Below are positions 5,282 to 13,306 of a DNA stretch of 13,375 bases, piece after piece. Made by a program: the position numbers and the translations under genes. How positions within the stretch are numbered: position 1 is the first letter of the stretch; each line of letters opens with the position of its first letter. Below the pieces are notes generated by a model. The model was not told where the DNA came from and did not search any database. It saw only the letters and a program-made list of their open reading frames with translations. Origin of the DNA: JBBIRM01 sp037441765 (lineage in GTDB: Bacteria > Desulfobacterota > BSN033 > UBA1163); the NCBI GenBank assembly GCA_037441765.1, contig JBBIRM010000071.1, forward strand, positions 1 through 13,375, written 5' to 3'.

Positions 5282-6441
5282 AACGTCTGGCCATCCTCGG
5301 TTCCACAGGTTCAATTGGTGTAAATACCCTTGATATCGTGAAACAATTTCCAGAGCGATTTAAAGTGGTGGGGCTTTCCGCCGGCCGAAATATCGGTCTT
5401 CTCAAAGAGCAGATCCATCAATTTAAGCCTCAATTGGTATCGGTGTTCAATAAGGAACTCTCCGATATCCTTAGGGGAGAGATAGGGGATCTCCCTGTGG
5501 AGGTCGTCCATGGGATTGAGGGTCTGATTCGAGTCGCAACTCACCCTGAAGTGGACCAGGTCGTATCGGCCATTGTGGGTGCAGTAGGTCTCATTCCAAC
5601 GCTTTCAGCAATTAAATCTGGAAAGTCCATTGCCTTGGCCAATAAGGAGTCATTGGTCATGGCAGGAAAGATCATGATGGAAGAAGCAAGGCTTCATAAT
5701 GCTCAAATATTACCGGTAGACAGTGAACACAGTGCCATCTTTCAATCCCTCCTTGGCCACCAGAGAGTCGATGTGCATCGGTTGATCCTGACGGCCTCAG
5801 GGGGACCCTTCCTCCACCTTCCTCTTTCAAAACTCCATGAGGTCACAGTAAAAGAAGCCCTGAGTCATCCCAACTGGGAAATGGGTAAAAAGATTACCAT
5901 CGACTCTGCATCCTTGATGAATAAGGGTCTGGAGGTCATTGAGGCCCATTGGCTTTTCAATATACCAGTTAAATCTATCATCGTACAAATCCATCCACAG
6001 AGTATCATCCATTCCATGGTAGAATATATCGATGGGTCCATTGTGGCTCAGATGGGCATAGCAGATATGAGGATTCCAATCTCCTATGCCCTCTCCTTTC
6101 CCGAACGCCTCCATCTGAATCTACCCCATCTCGATCTTTCCAGGAGCGAAGCCCTCACCTTTCAAACACCGGACCCAGAGAGATTTCCTTGTCTCAAACT
6201 TGCCTATCGCTCAATAGAGATTGGGGAAACGATGCCTGCTATCCTCAATGCCTCCAACGAGGTGGCGGTCAACTCCTTCTTAGAAGGGATAATCAAATTT
6301 ACAGAGATCCCTCTTCTCATCCAGAGGGTAATGGAAGAGCATGAGGTGAAATCTGTTCATACCATTGAAGACATCTTGAAGGCGGACCAGTGGGCTCGGG
6401 AAAAGGCAAAAACCATTTTGGAAAGGGGGAAATTGTGTTAA
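5278..6441 (+). CDS. dxr: 1-deoxy-D-xylulose 5-phosphate reductoisomerase
   Basis: NADPH-dependent conversion of DXP to 2-C-methyl-D-erythritol 4-phosphate, the committed step of the MEP isoprenoid pathway. The 387-aa protein has the nucleotide-binding GSTGSIG (residues 8-14). Metal-ligand motif VDSEHSAIFQSL provides Asp148 and Glu150, and MNKGLEVIEAHWLF provides Asn215, Lys216 and Glu219, equivalent to the E. coli residues Asp150, Glu152, Asn227, Lys228 and Glu231. LTASGGPF and the C-terminal NEVAV are also present. The start overlaps the cdsA stop as ATGA and has a strong SD, AAAGGAGA (5266-5273), four bases before it. The 3' end overlaps rseP by seven bases. An intact target of fosmidomycin-type inhibitors by family knowledge. 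Confidence 0.97.
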   Translation: MKRLAILGSTGSIGVNTLDIVKQFPERFKVVGLSAGRNIGLLKEQIHQFKPQLVSVFNKELSDILRGEIGDLPVEVVHGIEGLIRVATHPEVDQVVSAIVGAVGLIPTLSAIKSGKSIALANKESLVMAGKIMMEEARLHNAQILPVDSEHSAIFQSLLGHQRVDVHRLILTASGGPFLHLPLSKLHEVTVKEALSHPNWEMGKKITIDSASLMNKGLEVIEAHWLFNIPVKSIIVQIHPQSIIHSMVEYIDGSIVAQMGIADMRIPISYALSFPERLHLNLPHLDLSRSEALTFQTPDPERFPCLKLAYRSIEIGETMPAILNASNEVAVNSFLEGIIKFTEIPLLIQRVMEEHEVKSVHTIEDILKADQWAREKAKTILERGKLC

Positions 6442-7514
6442 CCACCATATTTGCAACCATTATCGTCCTTGGGATTCTTGTATTTGTGCACGAATTGGGC
6501 CATTTCTTACTGGCAAAGAAATTAGGGGTTGGGGTTCTTAAATTTTCATTGGGATTTGGCCCAAAACTTATCGGGAAAAAAATTGGAGAGACTGTTTATC
6601 AGATTGCTGTCTTCCCATTGGGAGGATTCGTAAAACTTATCGGTGAAAACCCAGAAGAGGAAGTCAGGCCGGAAGACCTCCCTCGATCTTACTCCAATCA
6701 ACCTGTGTGGAAGCGCGCCCTGATTGTGAGCGCAGGCCCGTTTTTCAATTTCTTTCTGGCGGCTGTCCTCTTTTCCACCATCAATTTCTTTGGTATCCCC
6801 TATTTCCCTTCTAAGGTAGGGGAGGTCAGCCCTGGCCTACCTGCAGATAAGGCAGGGCTGGTCAAAGGAGATATCATCCTTTCCATCGATGGAAATGAGG
6901 TATCGAAATGGGACCAAGTTTCAAAGATCATCCGTTCCAGTCAGGGAAAGGAACTCAGGGTGAAGATAAAACGTGGGGATGAGGTAATCGAACTCACTGT
7001 CACCCCAAAACCCTCTACTCAGAAGAATATCTTCGGAGAGGAAGTCCAAACCTTTATCATTGGCATAACTCCTTTCGATGAAATTTTAGTGGAAAAGGTA
7101 AATCCATTTGTTGCATTAGGGAGAGGATTTTCACAAACCTGGTCAGGAATTAAATTAACCTACCTCACCATTTTAAAATTGATTGGGAGGGTAATCCCTG
7201 CAAAGACAATCGGCGGTCCCATCCTGATTGCCCAACTGGCTGGAGAACAGGCGAAAAGAGGGTTGCTAAGCCTTGCCCTCTTTATAGCCATCCTGAGCAT
7301 CAACCTTGGGGTAATAAACCTGATACCCATCCCCATCCTTGATGGAGGCCATTTCCTCTTTCTCGGATTAGAGGCCATCTTAAGGAGACCTCTCAGCATC
7401 AAAAAAATGGAGATCGCCCAGCAGGTAGGGCTGATCTTCATCATCCTCTTGATGCTATTTGCTTTCTATAACGATTTGATTCGGATCTTTTCCCCGGTAG
7501 GGTTTAAGTTTTAA
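6435..7514 (+). CDS. rseP: RseP-type site-2 zinc metalloprotease (single PDZ domain)
   Basis: Intramembrane protease that, in characterised bacteria, cleaves anti-sigma factors such as RseA after a first site-1 cut and clears signal-peptide remnants. With a GTG start at 6435 it is 359 aa. HELGH (residues 19-23) in the first membrane segment is the HExxH zinc site. NLIPIPILDGGH near residue 302 supplies the third zinc ligand (LDG motif). One PDZ domain lies at about 115-190 (VSPGLPADKAGLVKGDIILSIDG), against two in E. coli RseP (450 aa), the common arrangement outside gamma- and betaproteobacteria. The GTG is preferred because AAGGGGG (6423-6429) lies five bases upstream and it begins just before the first membrane helix; an ATG at 6390 would add 15 polar residues and sit deep inside dxr. 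No anti-sigma factor gene is in the window. Confidence 0.93.
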   Translation: MLTTIFATIIVLGILVFVHELGHFLLAKKLGVGVLKFSLGFGPKLIGKKIGETVYQIAVFPLGGFVKLIGENPEEEVRPEDLPRSYSNQPVWKRALIVSAGPFFNFFLAAVLFSTINFFGIPYFPSKVGEVSPGLPADKAGLVKGDIILSIDGNEVSKWDQVSKIIRSSQGKELRVKIKRGDEVIELTVTPKPSTQKNIFGEEVQTFIIGITPFDEILVEKVNPFVALGRGFSQTWSGIKLTYLTILKLIGRVIPAKTIGGPILIAQLAGEQAKRGLLSLALFIAILSINLGVINLIPIPILDGGHFLFLGLEAILRRPLSIKKMEIAQQVGLIFIILLMLFAFYNDLIRIFSPVGFKF

Positions 7515-7515
7515 T

Positions 7516-8214
7516 ATGAAGGTTCTTGGAATCGATACATCTACCTCCTGTGGTAGCGTGGGCCTGGTTGAGGATGAATTAGTCATCTCCGATTATCTGC
7601 TCGATATTCCCATCACTCATTCTGAAAGACTACTTGAGGCAATCGAAACAGTACTCAAAGGAGCTCGTTTCAAAATTGAGAATTTAGATGGGTGGGCGAT
7701 TTCTCTCGGACCGGGTTCGTTTACGGGGTTGAGAATAGGAGTGAGCACCGTGAAAGGGTTGGCCCTCGCCACAAAAAAACCAGTAGCAGGGGTTTCATCA
7801 CTGGATGTTCTGGCCTCTCAGATTTCACCTACCCCATACCTTCTCTGCCCTATCCTTGATGCAAGAAAAGGAGAAGTATTTACTGCCTTTTATCGTTACG
7901 AGGGAGAGACCTCTCTCCGTCTCCAATCACCAATTGAGGCGATTGAGCCTGGACAACTGGTATTGAGAATCAAGGAACCAACCATATTTTTTGGCAGTGG
8001 GGTGAAAACTTATGGGGCCTTTTTAAAGGAAACGCTTCAAAGTCTTGTCCTATTTCCACCACCTCCCCTCCATATCCCTCACGGTTCCACTGTAGCCAAA
8101 CTTGGAGTCGAAAGGCTGAAAAGAGGAGAAACTCTGGATCTAACAAACTTTACCCCCCTCTATGTTAGACCTTCAGAGGCCGAAATAAAATGGAAGGAGA
8201 GGCACCCAGTTTGA
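7516..8214 (+). CDS. tsaB: tRNA threonylcarbamoyladenosine biosynthesis protein TsaB
   Basis: Partner of TsaD and TsaE in placing t6A at position 37 of ANN-reading tRNAs; a catalytically inactive ASKHA-fold scaffold that binds TsaD. The 232-aa product begins MKVLGIDTSTSCGSVGL. The diagnostic GPGSFTGLRIG occupies residues 65-75, followed by STVKGLALA and CPILDARKGEVFTAFY. TsaD itself would be about 330-340 aa with metal-binding histidines, which are absent, so TsaB is the right call. The start is one base after the rseP stop; no good SD is visible, so translation probably depends on rseP. It is the last gene of this cluster, followed by an AT-rich gap. Confidence 0.95.
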   Translation: MKVLGIDTSTSCGSVGLVEDELVISDYLLDIPITHSERLLEAIETVLKGARFKIENLDGWAISLGPGSFTGLRIGVSTVKGLALATKKPVAGVSSLDVLASQISPTPYLLCPILDARKGEVFTAFYRYEGETSLRLQSPIEAIEPGQLVLRIKEPTIFFGSGVKTYGAFLKETLQSLVLFPPPPLHIPHGSTVAKLGVERLKRGETLDLTNFTPLYVRPSEAEIKWKERHPV

Positions 8215-8289
8215 AAATATATTAAAATTATATTAATTTATTTTAACACACTTAAAAATCTAAATTTCTTAAATGATAGAGAGAGAAAA
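8215..8289 (+). promoter_or_regulatory. AT-rich gap, possible promoter for the DUF465 gene
   Basis: This 75-base gap is almost entirely A and T, unlike its surroundings. TTGAAA (8211-8216), overlapping the tsaB stop, could act as -35, with TATTAA (8231-8236) or TAATTT (8234-8239) as poor -10 sequences. TTTTAA-CACAC-TTAAAA forms an AT-only inverted repeat just after. No convincing terminator for the uppS-tsaB cluster is visible. A promoter is plausible from composition but the elements are weak. Confidence 0.3.
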
Positions 8290-8505
8290 ATGACAAAAGA
8301 CGAAGAATTGATCGAAAGGCTTCTAAGGGAGAATGAAGAATTTTTAAAGGCAAAAAGGGCCCACACCGAATTAGCAAGGCAATTGGAGGAATTAGAAAAG
8401 AAACCATATCTTACCCCAAAAGATGAAATGGAGATCAAGATCATTAAAAAGAAAAAACTCGCCTTGAAAGACGAGATGGAAAGAATTCTTATGAAATACC
8501 GTTGA
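8290..8505 (+). CDS. DUF465 / YdcH-like small helical protein
   Basis: A 71-aa, highly charged protein predicted to be a helical hairpin or coiled coil. Its pattern matches my recollection of the DUF465 (YdcH) family: an acidic N-terminal helix (EELIERLLRENEEF), the spaced LAKR-H-ELARQLEELEK-like segment (residues 20-37), a turn with YLTPKDEMEIK, and a C-terminal helix KKKKLALKDEMERILMKYR. The family has no firmly established biochemical role. There is no signal peptide, membrane segment or cysteine. The SD is a loose purine run GAGAGAG a few bases before ATG. It stands alone between two gaps, separating the uppS-tsaB cluster from ilv genes, so it may be monocistronic. Family assignment is by pattern, not search. 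Confidence 0.75.
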   Translation: MTKDEELIERLLRENEEFLKAKRAHTELARQLEELEKKPYLTPKDEMEIKIIKKKKLALKDEMERILMKYR

Positions 8506-8535
8506 AAAGAGATTGATACCGGAAAAATGGGAGAC

Positions 8536-8544
8536 TGGAATAAT
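8536..8544 (+). promoter_or_regulatory. Candidate extended -10 promoter for ilvB
   Basis: TGGAATAAT has the TGn extension followed by AATAAT (five of six bases of TATAAT). A TTGATA at 8513-8518 would be a -35, but its 20-base spacing is too long. Transcription would start near 8551, leaving a leader of about 68 bases before ilvB. No terminator, leader peptide rich in Ile/Val/Leu codons, or T-box-like structure was recognised in that leader. Confidence 0.3.
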
Positions 8545-8614
8545 GGTTTAACCAAAAGGTCTTAAGATTCTTAAATACCCAGTATTCCAACCTTCCCTGA
8601 TTCTAATGGTTTAA
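8541..8614. repeat. 11-base direct repeat upstream of ilvB
   Basis: TAATGGTTTAA occurs at 8541-8551 and again at 8604-8614. The first copy overlaps the candidate -10; the second ends four bases before the ilvB ATG, where a Shine-Dalgarno sequence would normally be. The pair could mark a regulatory protein site, or be chance in an AT-rich gap. Confidence 0.4.
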
Positions 8615-8618
8615 AGTT

Positions 8619-10307
8619 ATGAAGAAAACGGGCGCGCAGATTGTTGTCGAATGTTTGAAGAAGGAAGGAGTGGACACCCTTTTCAATTATCCTGGAGGAG
8701 CGGTCCTTCCCCTTTTCGATGAACTTCAGAATTCCTCTATAAAACAGATCCTTGTCCGGCATGAGCAGGCTGCGGTCCACGCCGCAGATGGGTATGCAAG
8801 GGCAACGGGAAGGGCGGGAGTAGTATTGGTTACCTCTGGTCCTGGAGCCACCAATACTGTCACAGGAGTTGCTACAGCCTTCATGGATTCTGTCCCTGTT
8901 ATCGTCTTAACAGGCCAGGTTCCCACTCCCCTTATCGGAAACGACGCTTTTCAGGAAGTGGATATTATCGGGATCACCCGACCATGTACAAAGCATAATT
9001 ATTTAGTGAAAGATGTAAAGGATTTAGCACGAATTATGAAAGAAGCCTTCTACATCGCAAGGAGTGGAAGACCCGGTCCCGTCCTGATCGATCTTCCAAA
9101 GGATATCCTTGTGGATTCGACTGAATTTAAATATCCTGAAAAGGTCGTAACTCGAGGATACCGCCCCACCTATGAGGGTCATCCTGGCCAGATCCAAAGG
9201 GCAGTGAAAATGATTATGAAGGCCAAAAGACCTGTCCTTTATATTGGAGGAGGGATTATCTCCTCCAATGCATCGAAAGAACTTACCCTTTTGGCCGAAA
9301 AACTGGGGATCCCGGTGACAATGACCCTGATGGGGTTAGGAGGTTTCCCGGGCAACCACCCCCTTTCCTTAGGGATGTTAGGAATGCACGGTACCTACAG
9401 GGCCAATATGGCGGTTCAGGAATCTGACCTCCTCATCGCCATTGGATCGCGTTTTGATGATCGAGTGACAGGAAAGATTGAATCCTTTGCACCTCAGGCA
9501 AAGATCATCCATATCGATATTGATCCGACTTCCATCAGTAAAAATGTAAGAGTAGATCTTCCAATTGTTGGAGATTGCAAACGGGTTTTAATAAACTTCC
9601 TTTCACTCCTCGAGCAGGAGGATACGGAATCCTTCAGAGAGGGGCTTGCAAAATGGAAACATCAGATTGAGAAATGGAAATCCATCCATAGTATGGAATA
9701 CCACCAGGATCAGATCATAAAACCTCAATTTGTGATTGAGAAAATCTTTGAATTGACAAAGGGTGATGCCATTATTGCCACTGAGGTAGGTCAAAATCAG
9801 ATGTGGACAGCCCAGTACTACCCATTCCTAAAACCAAGAACCCTGCTCTCTTCCGGGGGGTTAGGAACAATGGGATACGGATTCCCAGCCTCCATTGGAG
9901 CCCAGGTCGCTTTCCCCAACAAGTTGGTCATCGATATAGCAGGGGATGGAAGTTTTCAGATGAACACTCAGGAGTTGGCAACGGCCTGTCAGTATCAACT
10001 GCCGGTGAAGGTGGTGATTCTGAACAATGGATATCTGGGCATGGTAAGACAATGGCAGGAGTTCTTTTATGAAAAACGTTATGCCTCTACCTGCCTTGAA
10101 GGGGTCTCTCCAGATTTTGTTAAATTAGCCGAGGCCTATGGAGCAGTAGGATTCAGAGCAACCAAACCCGAAGAGGTGCTTCCAATCCTGAAAAAGGCCT
10201 TTTCGATCCCTCAACCTGTGGTCATTGACTTCGTGATAGATCCTGAGGAGAATGTCTATCCTATGGTTCCGGCTGGAGAACCTCTTAATCAAATGAGGCT
10301 CGTATAA
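8619..10307 (+). CDS. ilvB: Acetolactate synthase (AHAS) large, catalytic subunit
   Basis: Thiamine-diphosphate enzyme joining two pyruvates to 2-acetolactate, or pyruvate and 2-oxobutyrate to acetohydroxybutyrate, the first common step of Val/Leu/Ile synthesis. The 562-aa protein opens with MKKTGAQIVVECLKKEGVDT and a slightly unusual FNYPGGAVLP (often FGYPGG). Catalytic Glu49 lies in RHEQAAVHAADGYARATG. Next come the FAD/central domain (VLYIGGGI, LGMLGMHGT, DDRVTGK) and the C-terminal ThDP motif, GDGS (442-445) through NN (469-470) with GYLGMVRQWQ. The adjacent regulatory subunit gene separates AHAS from catabolic ALS or glyoxylate carboligase. No Shine-Dalgarno sequence is visible before the ATG, which is odd for an operon's first gene; the N-terminus nevertheless fits the family. 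Confidence 0.96.
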   Translation: MKKTGAQIVVECLKKEGVDTLFNYPGGAVLPLFDELQNSSIKQILVRHEQAAVHAADGYARATGRAGVVLVTSGPGATNTVTGVATAFMDSVPVIVLTGQVPTPLIGNDAFQEVDIIGITRPCTKHNYLVKDVKDLARIMKEAFYIARSGRPGPVLIDLPKDILVDSTEFKYPEKVVTRGYRPTYEGHPGQIQRAVKMIMKAKRPVLYIGGGIISSNASKELTLLAEKLGIPVTMTLMGLGGFPGNHPLSLGMLGMHGTYRANMAVQESDLLIAIGSRFDDRVTGKIESFAPQAKIIHIDIDPTSISKNVRVDLPIVGDCKRVLINFLSLLEQEDTESFREGLAKWKHQIEKWKSIHSMEYHQDQIIKPQFVIEKIFELTKGDAIIATEVGQNQMWTAQYYPFLKPRTLLSSGGLGTMGYGFPASIGAQVAFPNKLVIDIAGDGSFQMNTQELATACQYQLPVKVVILNNGYLGMVRQWQEFFYEKRYASTCLEGVSPDFVKLAEAYGAVGFRATKPEEVLPILKKAFSIPQPVVIDFVIDPEENVYPMVPAGEPLNQMRLV

Positions 10308-10332
10308 AAGATAAAGATGATTTGAGGTTTCA

Positions 10333-10830
10333 ATGAGGCATGTGATCACACTCTTAGTGGAAAATGAGTTTGGGGTTCTTGCCCGAATCGCCGGGCTTTT
10401 TAGTGGACGGGGTTTCAACATTGAGAGCCTTTGTGTAGCCGAAACCCTCGATCCCACTATTTCAACCATGACGATTGTGACTCGAGGGGATGACCAGATC
10501 ATTGAACAGGTTATCAAACAACTCAATAAATTGATTCCTGTCATCAAGGTAATGGACCTAATTGATAAAGATTTTTTAGAAAGGGAGATGGTTCTGGTAA
10601 AAGTCTCTGCCACCGCTGAAACACGTGGAGAAATCCTTAGGATCGTTGATATCTTCAGGGGGAAGGTGGTGGATGTCGGTTCGAAAACATATACCATCGA
10701 AGTCACAGGAGATGAGAAAAAGATTAATGCCTTGCTTTCTCTCCTCAAGCCTCTGGGCATTAAGGAATTGGTCCGGACAGGCCGTGTGGCCATGGCTCGA
10801 GGGAGTAAGGCATCAACGGAAATGACTTAA
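10333..10830 (+). CDS. ilvN: Acetolactate synthase small, regulatory subunit
   Basis: Regulatory partner of IlvB; activates it and confers valine feedback inhibition. The 165-aa length is that of the IlvH/IlvN long type. The N-terminal ACT domain is clear: HVITLLVENEFGVLARIAGLFSGRGFNIESL (residues 3-33), with STMTIVT and a predicted ligand turn before it. The C-terminal half (REMVLVKVSA...GEILRIVDIFRGKVVDVG...LLKPLGIKELVRTGRVAMARG) matches the ACT-like activating domain. The SD is GAGGT (10324-10328), four bases before the ATG and 25 bases after ilvB. Its place between ilvB and ilvC implies co-expression. The symbol could equally be ilvH by naming convention. Confidence 0.95.
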   Translation: MRHVITLLVENEFGVLARIAGLFSGRGFNIESLCVAETLDPTISTMTIVTRGDDQIIEQVIKQLNKLIPVIKVMDLIDKDFLEREMVLVKVSATAETRGEILRIVDIFRGKVVDVGSKTYTIEVTGDEKKINALLSLLKPLGIKELVRTGRVAMARGSKASTEMT

Positions 10831-10848
10831 TGGGGAGGAAAACAGGAG

Positions 10849-11847
10849 ATGAAAATCTATTATGACAAGGATGCCAACCTCAGTCATCTGAAAGGGAAAA
10901 AGATTGCTATCATTGGTTATGGTAGCCAGGGACATGCACATGCCCTGAACCTGCGTGACAGTGGACTTGATGTCATTGTGGCCCAGAGAAAAGGAAGTGA
11001 AAATTACCAACTTGCATTAAGAGATGGTTTTAAACCGACCACAGCCTCTGAGGCATCAAAACAGGCTGACCTCATACAGATCCTGACTCAGGACCATATC
11101 CAGGCGCAACTCTATGAGATAGACATCAAACCCCATCTTCGAAAGGGAAAGACACTTCTCTTTTCTCATGGATTTAATATACACTATGGACAGATCGTTC
11201 CACCTAAAGAGGTAGATGTGGTCATGATTGCTCCAAAGGGGCCAGGCCATCTGGTCAGAAGAGAATTTATGAAGGGTGCAGGGGTTCCCTCTTTGATGGC
11301 AATACATCAGGATTTTACAAAAAAGGCCAAGCAGGTGGCTCTTGCCTATGCAAAAGGCATTGGTGCCACAAGGGCAGGTGTAATCGAGACCACTTTTAAG
11401 GAGGAGACAGAAACCGATCTATTTGGAGAACAGGTGGTCCTCTGTGGAGGGGTAAGTGAACTGATAAAAGCAGGGTTCGACACCCTTGTTGAGGCAGGTT
11501 ATCAACCTGAGATTGCTTACTTCGAATGTCTCCACGAATTGAAGTTGATTGTCGATCTGATGTATGAAGGGGGTATCTCCTACATGCGGTATTCGGTAAG
11601 TGACACAGCGGAATATGGGGACCTCACAAGGGGAAAGAGAATTATCACTCAGGATACCAGAGAGGAGATGAAGAGAATCCTCAAAGAAGTTCAAAGCGGT
11701 CAATTTGCAAAGGAATGGATCTTGGAAAACCAGGCAAATCGGCCCATCTTCAATGCCCTTCGGAGGGAGGAGTCAAAACATCTCATAGAAGAGGTGGGGA
11801 AGAGACTGCGCTCTATGATGGGCTGGCTCAAGGAGAAAAAGTTTTGA
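10849..11847 (+). CDS. ilvC: Ketol-acid reductoisomerase, class I short form
   Basis: Mg-dependent isomerisation and NAD(P)H reduction of acetolactate to 2,3-dihydroxyisovalerate, the second step of Val/Ile synthesis. The 332-aa size marks the short class I enzyme. The Rossmann motif GYGSQG lies at residues 23-28, and the cofactor loop AQRKGS (45-50) keeps Arg47, Lys48 and Ser50, which suggests NADPH preference by analogy. All expected metal and substrate residues are at canonical positions: Asp190 and Glu194 (ETDLFGEQ), Glu226 and Glu230 (FECLHELKLI), and Ser251 (SVSDTAEYG). The SD GGGGAGG (10832-10838) lies ten bases before ATG, with AGGAG also touching the start. The TGA overlaps the psd ATG by one base. 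Confidence 0.97.
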   Translation: MKIYYDKDANLSHLKGKKIAIIGYGSQGHAHALNLRDSGLDVIVAQRKGSENYQLALRDGFKPTTASEASKQADLIQILTQDHIQAQLYEIDIKPHLRKGKTLLFSHGFNIHYGQIVPPKEVDVVMIAPKGPGHLVRREFMKGAGVPSLMAIHQDFTKKAKQVALAYAKGIGATRAGVIETTFKEETETDLFGEQVVLCGGVSELIKAGFDTLVEAGYQPEIAYFECLHELKLIVDLMYEGGISYMRYSVSDTAEYGDLTRGKRIITQDTREEMKRILKEVQSGQFAKEWILENQANRPIFNALRREESKHLIEEVGKRLRSMMGWLKEKKF

Positions 11848-12491
11848 TGAGAGAGACTCATTGGCCCATTGTAAAAGAGGGGCTCCCATTTCTTATCCCT
11901 GTCGCTCTTCTCACGTTCATTTTTATTTTAATGGGGTATAAAATTTTGATATCTTTGGGAATTATTCTCACCTTCTTCATTGCCTTCTTTTTTAGAAATC
12001 CAAAGAGAAAGATTCCAAATCTTGAGAACATTATCCTTTCTCCTGCTGATGGGAAGATTGTCTATGTAGGAGAATGTGAAGAAGAACGCTTTCTTAAACA
12101 GAAAGCCTTAAAAGTGAGTATCTTTATGTCCCTATTTGATGTCCACATCAATCGAGCACCTCTCTCTGGAGAAATCCTCCAGAAGAGTTACCACCCAGGC
12201 CGATTCTCAATAGCGAGCCATGAAAAGGCTTCCCTCTTCAATGAACAGAATGCCTTTATCATGGAGGCTGAGGATCGGTTAAGGATACTTCTTGTCCAGA
12301 TCGCTGGATTTGTGGCAAGAAGGATTGTCTGTTATCCAAAGGCAGGAGATAAACTTAAAATGGGAGAGATATTTGGATTGATCCGTTTTGGATCGAGGGT
12401 CGACCTCTACCTCCCCCTTGAGATCCAACCGATTGTTCGGGTTGGCCAGCATGTGAAGGGAGGGGAGTCGATCATCGGGTATCGCCTATGA
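11847..12491 (+). CDS. psd: Phosphatidylserine decarboxylase, short form
   Basis: Pyruvoyl-dependent membrane-associated enzyme that decarboxylates phosphatidylserine to phosphatidylethanolamine. From ATG 11847 it is 214 aa, the short (archaeal/PSD-related) form. Two hydrophobic stretches at about residues 12-45 would anchor it. Family motifs are FRNPKR, LSPADGKIVYVG, SIFMSLFDVHINRAPLSG and SYHPGRF. The predicted self-cleavage site is Gly182-Ser183 in RFGSRVDLYLP, splitting off a ~32-residue alpha chain whose Ser becomes the pyruvoyl group. The frame is open upstream into ilvC, but those residues do not resemble the family. The start overlaps the ilvC TGA (TGATG) with AGGAG (11831-11835) eleven bases ahead, so it is probably coupled to ilvC. 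Its stop overlaps pssA (ATGA). Confidence 0.94.
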   Translation: MRETHWPIVKEGLPFLIPVALLTFIFILMGYKILISLGIILTFFIAFFFRNPKRKIPNLENIILSPADGKIVYVGECEEERFLKQKALKVSIFMSLFDVHINRAPLSGEILQKSYHPGRFSIASHEKASLFNEQNAFIMEAEDRLRILLVQIAGFVARRIVCYPKAGDKLKMGEIFGLIRFGSRVDLYLPLEIQPIVRVGQHVKGGESIIGYRL

Positions 12492-13270
12492 AAAAAAGAA
12501 GACCACAAATTAAGGTAAAAAGAGGGGTCTACATACTTCCCAATCTTTTTACTACGGGGAACCTATTCTGTGGTTTTTGGGCCATCATTTCCATCTTTCA
12601 AGAAAAATTTGAATATGCCTCCTATGCCATCCTTCTTGCAGGGGTATTTGATGTTCTGGATGGGAAGGTTGCCAGGCTTTCCGGAGCCACCTCAAAGTTT
12701 GGGATCCAGTACGATTCTCTCGCTGACCTTGTATCCTTTGGCATCGCCCCTGCTGTGCTTGCCTTTAATTGGGCACTGAGGCCTTATGGAAAATTTGGCT
12801 GGCTTGCAGCGTTTCTATTTGTTGTCTGTGGAGCATTGAGATTAGCAAGGTTTAATGTCCAGCAATCATCTGGGGAGGTAAAATATTTTAAGGGCCTCCC
12901 CATCCCTGCTGCAGCCTCATTGATTGCCCTAACGATCCTTCTCTATTTTGAATTGATTGAATCGGGAGGGGTTAAAGACATCGTTATCCTCATTATGATC
13001 TACCTCCTTGGCTTTCTGATGGTGTCTAATATTCGTTACGTTAGCTTTAAAGAACTAAATCTTTCAAAGAGAAAACCTTTTAGCATATTCATCGTTGTCG
13101 TTCTTTTGATGATCGTGATCGTAATGGCACCTGTCATTGTGCTCTTTGTTTCCGCTCTCCTCTATGTTCTCTCTGGCCCAGCCAATATATTTATCGCTTG
13201 GCGAAAAAGGAAGGCAATGAAAAAGTTGGTCCCTACTCTTCAGCAGGAGGAAGTGAAATTTCAGGGTTAG
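12488..13270 (+). CDS. pssA: CDP-diacylglycerol-serine O-phosphatidyltransferase
   Basis: Integral membrane enzyme of the CDP-alcohol phosphatidyltransferase family that makes phosphatidylserine from CDP-diacylglycerol and serine, the substrate for Psd encoded just upstream. The 260-aa protein carries the complete catalytic signature DG-x2-AR-x8-G-x3-D-x3-D: Asp58, Gly59, Ala62, Arg63, Gly72, Asp76 and Asp80, followed by SFGIAPA. A positively charged N-terminus leads into PNLFTTGNLFCGF, typical of the bacterial type II enzyme, and several hydrophobic helices follow. The ARFNV after the third helix favours serine transferase over PgsA. The start overlaps the psd stop as ATGA; no strong SD is near, so translational coupling is likely. 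Confidence 0.95.
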   Translation: MKKRRPQIKVKRGVYILPNLFTTGNLFCGFWAIISIFQEKFEYASYAILLAGVFDVLDGKVARLSGATSKFGIQYDSLADLVSFGIAPAVLAFNWALRPYGKFGWLAAFLFVVCGALRLARFNVQQSSGEVKYFKGLPIPAAASLIALTILLYFELIESGGVKDIVILIMIYLLGFLMVSNIRYVSFKELNLSKRKPFSIFIVVVLLMIVIVMAPVIVLFVSALLYVLSGPANIFIAWRKRKAMKKLVPTLQQEEVKFQG

Positions 13271-13277
13271 GGTACAG

Positions 13278-13306
13278 AAATTCCGTAAAAGGGTTTTTTT
13301 CTTTTT
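13278..13306 (+). terminator. Weak terminator-like T-tract after pssA
   Basis: A run of T bases broken by one C (13294-13306) follows a poor stem: AAA (13278-13280) and TCC (13282-13284) can pair with GGG (13291-13293) and TTT (13295-13297) around GTAAAA with a mismatch. The rest of the window to 13375 shows no gene I can support. Related genomes often have leuA next, but it does not begin within this window. Confidence 0.3.

Noticed and set aside
6390..6434. Upstream ATG start for rseP
   Set aside because: It would add 15 polar residues before the first membrane helix and overlap dxr by 52 bases; GTG 6435 has a well-placed SD.
8506..8618. T-box or leader-peptide attenuator before ilvB
   Set aside because: The only short ORF (MGDWNNGLTKRS, from 8527) is not rich in Ile, Val or Leu, no terminator hairpin with T-tract follows it, and the gap is too short for a T-box.
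10125..10793. Long minus-strand ORF of 222 codons opposite ilvB/ilvN
   Set aside because: It is antisense to two well-supported genes, with no family motifs; its length reflects codon bias of the opposite strand.
11715..11846. Upstream ATG start for psd inside ilvC
   Set aside because: The 44 extra residues are out-of-frame ilvC sequence with no family resemblance; ATG 11847 overlaps the ilvC stop in the usual coupled fashion.
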